DNA of 37,135 nt from Pseudostreptobacillus hongkongensis. Its GTDB lineage: Bacteria > Fusobacteriota > Fusobacteriia > Fusobacteriales > Leptotrichiaceae. Shown piece by piece: positions 28,344-36,600 of the stretch. Each line of letters begins with the position of its first letter. The stretch's first letter is position 1. The position numbers and the translations under genes are program-made. The notes under the pieces are model-generated. The model was not told the DNA's origin, made no database searches, and saw nothing but the letters and a program-made list of their open reading frames with translations. The stretch spans positions 1 through 37,135 of the forward strand of contig NZ_LOHY01000057.1 of NCBI RefSeq assembly GCF_001559795.1. The letters are read 5' to 3'.

Positions 28344-29459
28344 TAAATATCACTTTCCATTTCCCTTTTAATTTTTAAATATTCATCTATAAATGCATCT
28401 ATATCCCCATCCATAACTTTATCTACATTTCCTTCTTCATAATTAGTTCTATGATCTTTTACTAATTTATATGGTTGGAATACATATGACCTTATTTGTG
28501 AACCCCATTCAATTTTAGATTCAACTCCTTTTAAGTTTTTAAGTTCATTTTCTCTATTTTGCATTTCTATTTCAAAAAGTTTTGCACGTAATACTTTCAT
28601 AGCCGAATTAAGATTCTTACTTTGTGATCTTTCATTTTGACAAGTAACTACAATACCAGTAGGAATATGAGTTATTCTAACTGCAGAATCTGTAGTATTA
28701 ACATGTTGTCCACCTGCTCCACTTGATCTATATGTATCTATTCTTAAATCTTCCTTTTTTAAATTCACTTCAACATCATCTTCTATTTCAGGTGTTACAT
28801 TTACTGCTGCAAAAGATGTATGACGTCTAGCATTAGAATCAAAAGGAGAAATTCTAACTAATCTATGAACTCCTTTTTCACAACTTAAATATCCATAAGC
28901 ATAATCACCTTTAATAGATAAAGTTATACTTTTAATACCGGCTTCATCACCATGTAAAATATCTAAAACTTCTATTTTAAATTTATGATTACCTGCCCAT
29001 CTATCATACATTCTATATAGCATAGATACCCAATCACAGGCTTCTGTTCCTCCAGCTCCTGAATTTATTGTAAGTATTGCTGAATTTATATCATACTTAC
29101 CACTTAAGAGTTCTTTTTTCTTAAATTCATTAAACTTATTTACAAATATCAAAGTTTCTGTTTCAAGTTCTACTAAGTCCACTTCTGATTGTTTATAGAA
29201 ATCATATATTATTTCCATGTTATCATAAGAATCCACTAAATCCTTTATATCTTGTATCCTCTGTTTAATTATATATATATCTTTTAATACACTTTGTGAT
29301 TTTTGATTGTTTTTATAGAAATTTTCATCCATAGTTTGTAATTCTAATTCTTTTAAACTATTTTCTAATTTTTCTAATTCAAAGATGCTCCTTTATAGAT
29401 AAAAAATCATTTTTTTTATCTTCTATTAATTTTTTTAATTCATATTCTTCCATAGCCAT
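28343..29459 (-). CDS. prfB: Peptide chain release factor 2 with programmed +1 frameshift
   Basis: RF2 releases nascent peptides at UGA and UAA. The zero frame starts at the ATG at 29459 (AGGA nine bases upstream) and encodes 26 residues ending ...SIKEHL, then stops at TGA (29379-29381). Shifting +1 by skipping T at 29381 continues at GAA (29378-29380) to the TAA at 28343-28345, giving 371 residues, the normal RF2 length. The shift site is canonical: internal Shine-Dalgarno AAGGAG (29388-29393), CAT, then slippery CTT-TGA. The SPF tripeptide for stop recognition (ISPFDSN) and the catalytic GGQ (SSGAGGQHVN) are both present. RF2 thus autoregulates: low RF2 favours the shift. It lies 33 bases after azlD and overlaps polC. 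Confidence 0.97.
29378..29393 (-). promoter_or_regulatory. prfB +1 recoding site
   Basis: The minus strand reads AAGGAG-CAT-CTT-TGA. The Shine-Dalgarno-like hexamer sits three bases before the slippery CTT codon and the UGA, the arrangement that drives about +1 slippage in bacterial prfB. Confidence 0.95.
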
Positions 29460-29492
29460 AATATCACTTCCTTTTTATTTTAATTATTAATT

Positions 29493-29813
29493 CTATGAAA
29501 ATATTTTTGTTAGTATTAAGTTAAGAACTATTACTATAACTATACTAGATAACATAATCTTCCCTAAATCAACCTTTTTAAATGTCATATATGCAATAAT
29601 TATAGATGCAAATATAGAAAGAGCTACTTCATATACACTAGTTCCTATGGATATGAAAATATTAGGAAAAAATAGTATAACAAGTACAGAAATAGGTATA
29701 GCTTCTAAAAACTTATCCATAAATTTATTACGTGGAAGAGGGATAAATTCTCCTGCTATTCTAAAAAGTTGTGTTAATATCCCAACAAGTATAATTATTA
29801 TCCACATTCTCAT
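29493..29813 (-). CDS. azlD: AzlD-family branched-chain amino acid transport protein
   Basis: AzlD is the small partner of AzlC in a two-component exporter of branched-chain amino acids and analogues (LIV-E family). The 106-residue product is almost entirely hydrophobic, with four predicted membrane helices and the family-like ...TQLFRIAGEFIPLP...KFLEAIPISVLVILFFP pattern. Its start overlaps the azlC stop by four bases, a classic coupled pair. Confidence 0.88.
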   Translation of the reverse strand: MRMWIIIILVGILTQLFRIAGEFIPLPRNKFMDKFLEAIPISVLVILFFPNIFISIGTSVYEVALSIFASIIIAYMTFKKVDLGKIMLSSIVIVIVLNLILTKIFS

Positions 29814-30526
29814 TCTTTATCACCTCTCATTGAAATACTAGCATATATTAAACTTGTTAGTATAAGTATAAGAACTATTTTTAAACTTTCACTAATACCA
29901 TTAAATGGTGGTATAAATATGAAAACTAACTTAAGTATTAAAGTAATCAATATTATTCTAATATTTTTAAATTCTATCATAAGACTAGATATCATTAGAG
30001 ATAAAAAAGTTCCATAAAGTGCAAATTTCATAGAGTTTATAATAATAGCAGGGACAAATGCACCTATTAAAACTCCTATTATTGTACTTATACCAAATGA
30101 TAAATATCCAACAACATTTACACCTAAAGCAAATGACATATCTTTATTTTTTCTGATTGCTAAATATGCTATAGTTTCATCTGTATAAATTAAGCCTACT
30201 AAACATTTAGAAACCCTATCATAGTGATTAAGAGCCTTATACATAGGTATACTAATTAATACATATCTAAAGTTAAGCATAGCTGCTGCAAATACTGAGC
30301 TTAATATATCAAAATTACTTTTTGAAAATATATCCATAAGTAAAGTTTGAGATGCTCCTGAATAAATAAAAAAACTCATCATACTTGCAATTATTCCATT
30401 CATCCCATAACTATTAGATATTAGGCCCAATGCAAAGCCAAAAGGGAAAAATGCTATAGCTATTCCTTTACCAGAAATTGCCCCCTCTTTAAAACTTTTT
30501 ATATCAAATTTATTTATTAAATCCAT
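29810..30526 (-). CDS. azlC: AzlC-family branched-chain amino acid exporter subunit
   Basis: This 238-residue membrane protein is the large subunit of an AzlCD exporter. The N-terminal signature GIAIAFFPFGFALGLISN and the FFIYSGASQTLLMD motif are characteristic, followed by ALNFRYVLISIPMY and several more helices. It begins one base after the polA stop codon; the ATG at 30526 has GGAG about 15 bases upstream, within the end of polA, so it probably relies on coupling. A role in relieving excess Leu/Ile/Val, as during peptide use, is inferred from the family. Confidence 0.9.
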   Translation of the reverse strand: MDLINKFDIKSFKEGAISGKGIAIAFFPFGFALGLISNSYGMNGIIASMMSFFIYSGASQTLLMDIFSKSNFDILSSVFAAAMLNFRYVLISIPMYKALNHYDRVSKCLVGLIYTDETIAYLAIRKNKDMSFALGVNVVGYLSFGISTIIGVLIGAFVPAIIINSMKFALYGTFLSLMISSLMIEFKNIRIILITLILKLVFIFIPPFNGISESLKIVLILILTSLIYASISMRGDKE

Positions 30527-30527
30527 A

Positions 30528-33119
30528 TTACTTCAAATCTCCCCAAGTTTTACCTATGTTATAGTTAACTTGTAATTTTATTTTTTCAAATTTTATAGTT
30601 TCTTCCATTATTTTTTGTATTTCTTCATGTATAGCTATATTTTCATCCTTTACTTCAAATATTAATTCATCATGTACTTGAAGTAACATTTTAACATTTT
30701 CATTACATAATTTTTCATATATATTATACATTACCTTTTTAATAATATTAGCTGCTGTTCCCTGTATAACTGTATTAACAGCCATTCTATTTGCAGCTTC
30801 TTTAACATTAATATTAGATGAATTAATATCATATACATAACGACGTGTTCCATAAAGTGTTTCTACATATTTATTTTTTCTACATTTTTCTATAATTTCA
30901 TCTAACAGCTCTCTTACTTTAGGATATTCTCTAAAATATGTATCTATATATTCTTTAGCTTCTCCTACTGTTATTTTAAGTTCTTTAGAAAGTCCAAAAG
31001 GAGTTTTACCATATAAAACTGAGAAATTAATAACCTTAGCTATATTTCTTTGATATTTATTAACCTTTTCATTTTCATTTAAAACAAATATTTTACGTGC
31101 TGTTAATTCATGTAGATCTAAATTATGTTTATATGCATCTATTAAATTTTTATCTCCAGAAATTTCTGCAAGTACTCTTAATTCTATTTGAGAATAATCA
31201 AATGACATAAGACTATATCCAGGAGATGATATAAATCCTGTTCTAATTTTAGTTCCTTCTGTTGTTCTTGTAGGTATATTTTGTAAATTAGGGTTTTGAG
31301 AAGATAATCTCCCTGTTGTAGTCCCCGTCTGATTATATGTCGTATGTATTTTCCCTAATTTTTGTAATTTAAGTAACGGTTCTACATATGTAGATCTCAA
31401 TTTTTCATATTCCCTATATTCCAATATCTTTTCAGCTATAAGTATTCCTCTATCTTTTAAAAGTTCAAGAACTGCTGCATCTGTTGAATAATTACCGTTT
31501 TTATTCTTTTTTCCACCTTCTATACCTAATTTTTCAAATAATATATTTGATAATTGTTTAGGAGATGAAATATTAAACTTCTCACCACTCAAATTATATA
31601 TCTCTTCTTCAATTTCAGAAATTTTTGATATTAGCTCATAATTATATTTTTCAAAATATTTCATATCTATAGAAATACCATTATCTTCCATATATTTTAA
31701 AACTTTAGTAAATCTTTTTTCTTCTAGATAGATTTCATACATATTAAGTTCTTTTAATTTATTAGTTAATATTTCTTCTAGCATATATATGCTATATGAT
31801 ATATTAGATAATCTAGAGATATAGTAAGTTATTAACTCATCAGTTGATAATTTTGAAATAGATTTTTTATCATATTCTTCTATTGATATATTTAACATTT
31901 CAAAAGCCATTGTTTCTATTTTTTGAGCCCTATCAGTTCCTAAAGTGAAATTAGCAAGTAAAATATCAAAATATTTTTTAAAATCTAATCCTAAATTTAA
32001 AATTTCCTTATTCGAAAATACTATTACATCTAAATCATTAGATATATCTGTAATTTTACTTGAAACTTTAAACAGATCATCTGCATTATCATCTTTTTCT
32101 AAGCAAATATATACTTCTTTACCATTAAAATATGATAAACCTTCATCACCATAATAAAATGAAATTTTAGATTTCTCAGCATTTATTTTAGTTGTAAAAT
32201 CAGATAAATTATCAATTTTATTAATTTTAAATTCAACCTTATTAGAAGATCTGTTTTCAGATAATTTTGAATATTCTTGTTTTAAATCATATTCAAGATA
32301 AAGTTTTTCTAATATTTCAAAGTTTTTACCTTTAAATTCACCATCTTCTATATCAACATCTAATTCTAAGTCACTAAATACAGTTGCAAGATCACGACTA
32401 ATATATGCCATTTCTTTGTTTTCTAAAAGTTTTTCTTTAACCTTACCTTTAATTGAATCTATATTTTCATATATATTTTCTAAAGTTGAATATTCATTTA
32501 TTAACTTTATACCTGTCTTAGGACCTATCCCTGCAACCCCGGGTATACCATCACTACTATCACCCATAAGTCCAAAAAGATCTTTTATTTGATTAGAATT
32601 TACACCTAAAAATTCTACAACATCACTTTCTGTTTTAACTAACATATATGGATCTGTTTGTTCTTTTTTACCCATAAGTGCTATAGTAATATTCTTGTCT
32701 AATATTTGTGCTAAATCTTTATCTCCTGTAATAACTATAACTTCGTAATCAGGTGAATATTTTTTAGAAAGTGTAGCAATAACATCATCTGCTTCATAAC
32801 CTGAAAGGCTAACACGTGGTATACCATAACCTGATAATACTCTATCTATTCCATCAATCTGACTTGCTAGATCATCTGGCATTCCACTTCTATTTTCCTT
32901 ATATTCACTATATATTTCACGTCTTTTAAGTTCTGCTCTTTTAACATCTTTTGCAGCTAAAATATAGTCAGGTTTAAAATATTCTATAGCTGCATCAAGT
33001 TGTTTAATAAATCCTATTAATGCACCAACAGGAGCTCCTGTACTACTTCTTAAATTATATAATGCAAAATATGCTCTATACATTATTGCACTTGTATCTA
33101 ATATTAATAATTTTTTCAT
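30528..33119 (-). CDS. polA: DNA polymerase I
   Basis: Pol I fills gaps and removes RNA primers. The 863-residue protein has the N-terminal 5'-3' flap nuclease (LLILDTSAIMYRAYFAL, GDKDLAQIL, GDSSDGIPGVAGIGPKTG). It also has the C-terminal polymerase palm with motif A (FDYSQIELRVLAE, near 641), motif B (RNIAKVINFSVLYGKTPFG) and motif C (LLQVHDELIFEV, near 813). The central region has the size of the 3'-5' exonuclease fold but lacks the DxE and HNxxYD metal-binding motifs (for example, SFYYGDEGLSYF where the first acid pair is expected). Proofreading is therefore probably lost, as in Bacillus and Thermus. It follows the thioredoxin-like gene by eight bases and precedes azlC by one. Confidence 0.96.
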   Translation of the reverse strand: MKKLLILDTSAIMYRAYFALYNLRSSTGAPVGALIGFIKQLDAAIEYFKPDYILAAKDVKRAELKRREIYSEYKENRSGMPDDLASQIDGIDRVLSGYGIPRVSLSGYEADDVIATLSKKYSPDYEVIVITGDKDLAQILDKNITIALMGKKEQTDPYMLVKTESDVVEFLGVNSNQIKDLFGLMGDSSDGIPGVAGIGPKTGIKLINEYSTLENIYENIDSIKGKVKEKLLENKEMAYISRDLATVFSDLELDVDIEDGEFKGKNFEILEKLYLEYDLKQEYSKLSENRSSNKVEFKINKIDNLSDFTTKINAEKSKISFYYGDEGLSYFNGKEVYICLEKDDNADDLFKVSSKITDISNDLDVIVFSNKEILNLGLDFKKYFDILLANFTLGTDRAQKIETMAFEMLNISIEEYDKKSISKLSTDELITYYISRLSNISYSIYMLEEILTNKLKELNMYEIYLEEKRFTKVLKYMEDNGISIDMKYFEKYNYELISKISEIEEEIYNLSGEKFNISSPKQLSNILFEKLGIEGGKKNKNGNYSTDAAVLELLKDRGILIAEKILEYREYEKLRSTYVEPLLKLQKLGKIHTTYNQTGTTTGRLSSQNPNLQNIPTRTTEGTKIRTGFISSPGYSLMSFDYSQIELRVLAEISGDKNLIDAYKHNLDLHELTARKIFVLNENEKVNKYQRNIAKVINFSVLYGKTPFGLSKELKITVGEAKEYIDTYFREYPKVRELLDEIIEKCRKNKYVETLYGTRRYVYDINSSNINVKEAANRMAVNTVIQGTAANIIKKVMYNIYEKLCNENVKMLLQVHDELIFEVKDENIAIHEEIQKIMEETIKFEKIKLQVNYNIGKTWGDLK

Positions 33120-33127
33120 AATTCTCC

Positions 33128-33589
33128 TTATTTTTCTCTTATTGCATTAAGTATAGTTTCTATTATAACCCCGTCATATTCACCCAAATGATATTTATTT
33201 TTAATATTAACATCTGAATATATCATTTTTTTTATACTATCAGGATATTCTGATAAAATTTTTGTAATTTTAATTCCATCAACTAAAAAAACACTAGGTA
33301 TTTTACCTTCAGGATTAAGTGATAATAGTAATTCTTTTTCAAGAGATCTTAATCTATAATCAATTTCAACAAAAGGTATATATTTGGCAAGCGTTTCAAG
33401 AACTGCTACAAAACGAGTACAATCTGGACACTCTGGATGTGCAAAAACTAAAAATGTCTTTTTTTCACCTATAGATGATAATTCTTCTATTATATCTTCA
33501 TCTATATTTACTCCTCTCATTGCTGCTATTTGTCTATCTCTATATTCTATCTTATCTGTAAATTTTAAATACTCTTTAAATGTAGCCAC
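33128..33589 (-). CDS. Thioredoxin-family protein with CPDC motif
   Basis: This 153-residue cytoplasmic protein has a thioredoxin-like core: FLVFAHPECPDCTRF with the redox pair Cys54/Cys57, and a cis-Pro segment GKIPSVFLVDG. An N-terminal extension of about 40 residues and the CPDC rather than CGPC motif set it apart from classical thioredoxin. It resembles the small family often annotated as thioredoxin family protein in Firmicutes. The start is GTG at 33589 with AGAGGT five bases upstream; an overlapping out-of-frame ATG is not used. It is the first gene of the run leading into polA. A -10-like TATAAT lies near 33626-33631 but no good -35 matches it. Substrate unknown. Confidence 0.8.
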   Translation of the reverse strand: MATFKEYLKFTDKIEYRDRQIAAMRGVNIDEDIIEELSSIGEKKTFLVFAHPECPDCTRFVAVLETLAKYIPFVEIDYRLRSLEKELLLSLNPEGKIPSVFLVDGIKITKILSEYPDSIKKMIYSDVNIKNKYHLGEYDGVIIETILNAIREK

Positions 33590-33684
33590 ATCGCACCTCT
33601 TTTTTATTTATTCTATCATATTATTATACTATATTTTGAATTAAAAATATAGGTTCAAATTATTTATTTAATATATTTTTCATA

Positions 33685-33719
33685 ACAAAAATAGGAGATA
33701 TTTTTAAATTCTCCTATTT
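33685..33719 (-). terminator. Terminator-like hairpin upstream of the thioredoxin-like gene
   Basis: On the minus strand AATAGGAGA (33710-33718) pairs with TCTCCTATT (33690-33698) around an AT-rich loop and is followed by TTTTG. There is no gene directly before it. Confidence 0.6.
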
Positions 33720-33738
33720 AACAAAATATATATAGATC

Positions 33739-33761
33739 AAAAAAGATCTCCTCAGAGATCA
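33739..33761 (-). terminator. Second terminator-like hairpin after the tRNA genes
   Basis: On the minus strand GATCTC (33755-33760) pairs with GAGATC (33745-33750) with a TGAG loop, followed by six T's. It backs up the tRNA terminator about 40 bases earlier. Confidence 0.65.
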
Positions 33762-33787
33762 AATTTATTCTAATTTTTAATTTTAAT

Positions 33788-33813
33788 AAAAAAAATACAA
33801 GCGTATGCTTGTT
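33788..33813 (-). terminator. Terminator of the tRNA-Gly/tRNA-His unit
   Basis: On the minus strand ACAAGC (33807-33812) pairs with GCTTGT (33797-33802) around a four-base loop, followed by ATTTTTTTT. It lies 8 bases after the 3' end of tRNA-His. Confidence 0.9.
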
Positions 33814-33820
33814 TAATTAA

Positions 33821-33897
33821 TGGGGTGACCGACGGGACTTGAACCCGCGACAACCAGTGCCACAAACTGGCGCTCTACCAACTGAACTACGGCCACC
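33821..33897 (-). tRNA. tRNA-His (anticodon GTG)
   Basis: The minus strand folds as a cloverleaf: acceptor GTGGCCG/CGGTCAC, D-arm with TAGTTCAGTTGGTAGAGC, anticodon loop TTGTGGC with anticodon GTG, and T-arm GCGGGTTCAAGTCCCGT. A G at -1 (33897) faces a discriminator C, the identity element of histidine tRNA. The 3' CCA is encoded. It lies 8 bases downstream of tRNA-Gly in one transcript. Confidence 0.96.
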
Positions 33898-33905
33898 ATA
33901 AAAAA

Positions 33906-33981
33906 TGGAGCGGGAAACGAGGCTCGAACTCGCGACATTCAGCTTGGAAGGCTGACACTCTACCAACTGAGTTATTCCCGC
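33906..33981 (-). tRNA. tRNA-Gly (anticodon TCC)
   Basis: The minus strand gives acceptor GCGGGAA/TTCCCGC, D-arm AACTCAGTTGGTAGAGT, anticodon loop CTTCCAA with anticodon TCC reading GGA and GGG, T-arm GCGAGTTCGAGCCTCGT, discriminator T and an encoded CCA. It is the first gene of the two-tRNA unit. Confidence 0.96.
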
Positions 33982-34022
33982 TTAGATAACCGAATAATTA
34001 TCCGTCCCCTTTGGACTATTAT

Positions 34023-34052
34023 AGTATAGCAAATTTTATAATATCTTGTCAA
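34023..34052 (-). promoter_or_regulatory. Promoter of the tRNA-Gly/tRNA-His unit
   Basis: Minus strand -35 TTGACA (34047-34052), 18-base spacer, -10 TATACT (34023-34028). A short GC-containing leader follows (34012-33982) before the tRNA-Gly 5' end. Confidence 0.85.
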
Positions 34053-34232
34053 CAATTTTTTAATTATTAATTTTTTCCCTAAATTAAAATATGATAATGT
34101 CTTAATATAAATAAAAATGAAAATATCTTAAATTAAAAATATAAATGTAATTGATTATTTAATATTATTAGATTATTATGTAATTATCTTTAGTTTAGAA
34201 ATGAGGTAATTATATAAAGGATTTTTTCAAGA

Positions 34233-35284
34233 ATGAATGAATTAAATAAATATAATATTATTAATGATTTAGTTTTAGGTAAAATTAACAAGAATAGAGT
34301 TTATTTGATTTTGAATTTAAAATGAGGGGAAAACTGGTTTTATTCATGGTAATAGAAATAAAAAAACTTCAACTACTATTTCTAAAGAAATTAGTAATAC
34401 AATAATAAAAGTATTTACTCAAATATATGAATGTAAAATAAATATAAATCATCTAAATCTAGAAGAAAAACTAAAAGTATAATTAAAAAACAAATAAAAC
34501 TTAAACAAGAAAATGATATTATTAAAGATAAAAAAGAAATTAATTATCATATTAAATTCCTAGAAGCCCTAGAAACTGAAAATTTGCCCCCTACTCTTGC
34601 AAGAAAAAAATATGCTGGTGAATTAATATAAATGTATGCTTCTTCTCTTGATTGGGTTGAAAATGGCGAAATTTGGTACACTTTTCAAACTATACACTGA
34701 TGCTAGATCTGTTTTTGAATATAAAAGGAAAAATACAAATGATATTTCTAAAAATACTTTAACTCAATTTCAATATACTTGTAGTCAACTAGGTATAGAA
34801 ATATATGTTACTTCTCTCCCACAAGCTAAATGAATTCTTAAACTACTACATTCAAAAATACAATCAGTAATTTGCCATACAATTAGATAATAGAAAAAAT
34901 GTATTTCAAATACAAAAGTATTTAGAAAAATTAGATACAATATTAGCTATAATTGCTCCTAGAAACATTCAAAGTGGTTGTTTTATTAAATATAATAACA
35001 GGAAATACTTCCCATATGACTCTAACGGAGAGAAAAAACTATTTAATAAAAATGTTAAGTACTTAGTTATTAAAAATCTTACCGAAAGTCTTTATTGTAA
35101 TATTAACAATAATATTTATATTTTAGAAGAAGTTAAAGAATTTGAAACATTTTCAAGTGAATTTGATTATGATATTGTTAAAGTTCAAAAAGAGAAGAAA
35201 AAATATATTCCTCCTCTAACTCATCCGTGGAAAGTTGAATACTTTATAAAGTATATGATTAAAATTGAGAAAGACCTAATTTAA
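34233..35284 (+). pseudogene. Transposase pseudogene, ISNCY (IS1202 group)
   Basis: Fragments in changing frames trace one ancestral transposase. MNELNKYNIINDLVLGK starts at 34233; GKTGFIHGNRNKKTS follows after a deletion of the helix-turn-helix; then KEINYHIKFLEALETENLPP and AGELI, a stop, and MYASSLDWVENGEIW. After a second deletion come TDARSVFEYKRKN, TLTQFQYTCSQLG and TSLPQAK, and after further stops RKYFPYDSNGEKKLF and the family-typical LTHPWKVEYF near the end (TAA at 35282-35284). The conserved QMDAS motif holding the first catalytic Asp has become stop-MYAS (GAT to TAT). Stops, frameshifts and deletions make it dead. It is the only plus-strand coding trace in the window. Confidence 0.8.
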
Positions 35285-35317
35285 AAAGAGGGGATAATCC
35301 CCCTCTAATTTAGGTCT
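35274..35317 (-). terminator. Hairpin at the IS 3' end, usable as terminator on the minus strand
   Basis: Nested inverted repeats GACCTAA/TTAGGTC enclose AGAGGGG/CCCCTCT. On the minus strand the inner stem is followed by TTTTAAATT, so transcripts of the barrel genes at 35399-37135 could end here inside the IS. On the plus strand it follows the transposase stop but has a poorer T-tract. Confidence 0.65.
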
Positions 35318-35398
35318 ATATATTATATATTTTTTGAGACATTTTCATTTTTAACTGGCATAGCAAAATTTAGACCACTTCATATAAAATTAAACTTA

Positions 35399-36562
35399 TT
35401 AAAATATATAATTAAATCCAAATGAACCATAAGGAATAAATCCTTTTTGCCCATATTCAGACCAAGTATATTTAACTCCAAGTTCAGGAATTATATTAAA
35501 TTTATTTATTCTCCAATTATATCTAATTCCTGAATCTACAGACCAGTAAAGTGTAGTTTCAGATTTTGGATTATTATTTTCTTTCGTAATATATGTACTT
35601 CCACCAATTCTACCTTTTAATTTTGCTTCAAAATTCATATAATTTACATTAGCACCAATTCCTGTACCATAGTATATATGATGTTTAATGATTTTTTCGT
35701 TATTTTTCTCTATATTTTTTATTTCGCTATTTAATTTGTCTATAGACTTCCCAATTTCATCTTTTAATACTTTTTTTAATCCTGTTCCTTTAACTTCTTC
35801 AGCATATAGTTTTGAAACCTTATCAAATTCTTCTTTTATAGATTGATACTCACTATCTTTAGAAAAGAATGAATAAAATCTCTCAAAAGCTTCTTTCATT
35901 TTTGAATTATCAACAACTCCAGTTTTTATATCATAAGATTCTTTTAGCGCCTTTAATCCATATTCTATACTTTCAGAATTATAAGGACCTTTAAAATAAT
36001 TCATAGCATTAGCTATATTTTCTACTTCAACTTCCAAGTTATTAGAATTTATAGCATTTTCCAATTCAGAAATTGTAGTTTTAAGATTAGGTCTCTTTTC
36101 CTTAATTATTGAAAGTAATTTAGTATACGCATCTTTTCTTGTAACCTTATCATTTAAAAGTTCTTTAATTTCTTTTACCTCTTCATTATCATCTTTTAAT
36201 TTTCTAGTATTTTCAATTATTTTAGATACATCACTCTCATTTTCAATATCTTTTTTTATACCTTTTAAATCCTCTAACTTATTTTTTGATTTTGTTAATG
36301 TATCTAATTCTTTATATTCTTTAATCCGTTCATATCCAGCAAATACTTCAGCATTAACTTCAACATATTCATTTATTTTATATTTACCTTCTATATTTTG
36401 TTCTACCATATCAAAAAAACTAGTTTTAGTATTTAAAGATATATTTTTATGTGGTTGTACATTAATTTCTAAAATAGGTCTTAATCCCTCCATTTTTATA
36501 TCTGTACCCACTGTAGTTGCTAAAATAAGTTGTGGGAATAATATAATTGCATATTTTTTCAT
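35399..36562 (-). CDS. Outer-membrane barrel protein with a large helical insert
   Basis: This 387-residue protein has a signal peptide (MKKYAIILFPQLILA) and ends with an aromatic beta-signal (GSFGFNYIF). About four amphipathic strands follow the signal (IKMEGLRPILEINVQPHKN..., to residue about 95). Then come roughly 190 residues that look almost wholly helical and charged (Lys/Glu-rich), then about six more strands from HHIYYGTGIGANVNYMNFEA onward. That is a small barrel interrupted by an alpha-helical domain exposed to one side of the outer membrane. AGGAG precedes the ATG. It is a tandem paralogue of the gene at 36601. No known family was recognised; a surface adhesin or envelope-linking role is only a possibility. 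Confidence 0.7.
   Translation of the reverse strand: MKKYAIILFPQLILATTVGTDIKMEGLRPILEINVQPHKNISLNTKTSFFDMVEQNIEGKYKINEYVEVNAEVFAGYERIKEYKELDTLTKSKNKLEDLKGIKKDIENESDVSKIIENTRKLKDDNEEVKEIKELLNDKVTRKDAYTKLLSIIKEKRPNLKTTISELENAINSNNLEVEVENIANAMNYFKGPYNSESIEYGLKALKESYDIKTGVVDNSKMKEAFERFYSFFSKDSEYQSIKEEFDKVSKLYAEEVKGTGLKKVLKDEIGKSIDKLNSEIKNIEKNNEKIIKHHIYYGTGIGANVNYMNFEAKLKGRIGGSTYITKENNNPKSETTLYWSVDSGIRYNWRINKFNIIPELGVKYTWSEYGQKGFIPYGSFGFNYIF
35407..35515 (-). repeat. 109-base perfect direct repeat, copy 1
   Basis: This stretch, coding for the last strands of the barrel, is identical base for base to 36609-36717 at an offset of 1202. Identity drops sharply on either side. Confidence 0.95.
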
Positions 36563-36600
36563 ATCTACTCCTTTTTTTATGTGATATACTATTAAAATTA

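Larger units (their letters stand above)
34084..35353 (+). mobile_element. Decayed ISNCY/IS1202-type insertion sequence
   Basis: The element is bounded by related inverted ends. TAAAAATGAAAATATCTTA at 34112-34130 on the left matches the complement of TGAGACATTTTCATTTTTA at 35335-35353, differing only at a G/A position and one near the end. A second degenerate copy of the left motif lies at 34084-34104. Between them is a broken plus-strand transposase and, after its stop, a strong hairpin (35274-35317). The exact outer ends and a target-site duplication are not evident. It is shorter than typical members, as expected from internal deletions, and cannot be autonomous. Confidence 0.7.

Noticed and set aside
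29378-29459. The in-frame TGA in prfB as a sequencing error or pseudogene
   Set aside because: The AAGGAG-CAT-CTT-TGA arrangement is the known recoding signal and the joined product has full RF2 length and motifs.
33685-33813. A CRISPR-like repeat cluster
   Set aside because: The hairpins differ in sequence and spacing and carry T-tracts; no repeated unit or spacer pattern exists here or elsewhere in the window.
34636-34833. A 65-codon open frame on the plus strand as an independent small gene
   Set aside because: Its content (TDARSVFEYKRKN, TSLPQAK) is a piece of the decayed IS transposase; the ATG is created by the frameshift and has no ribosome binding site.
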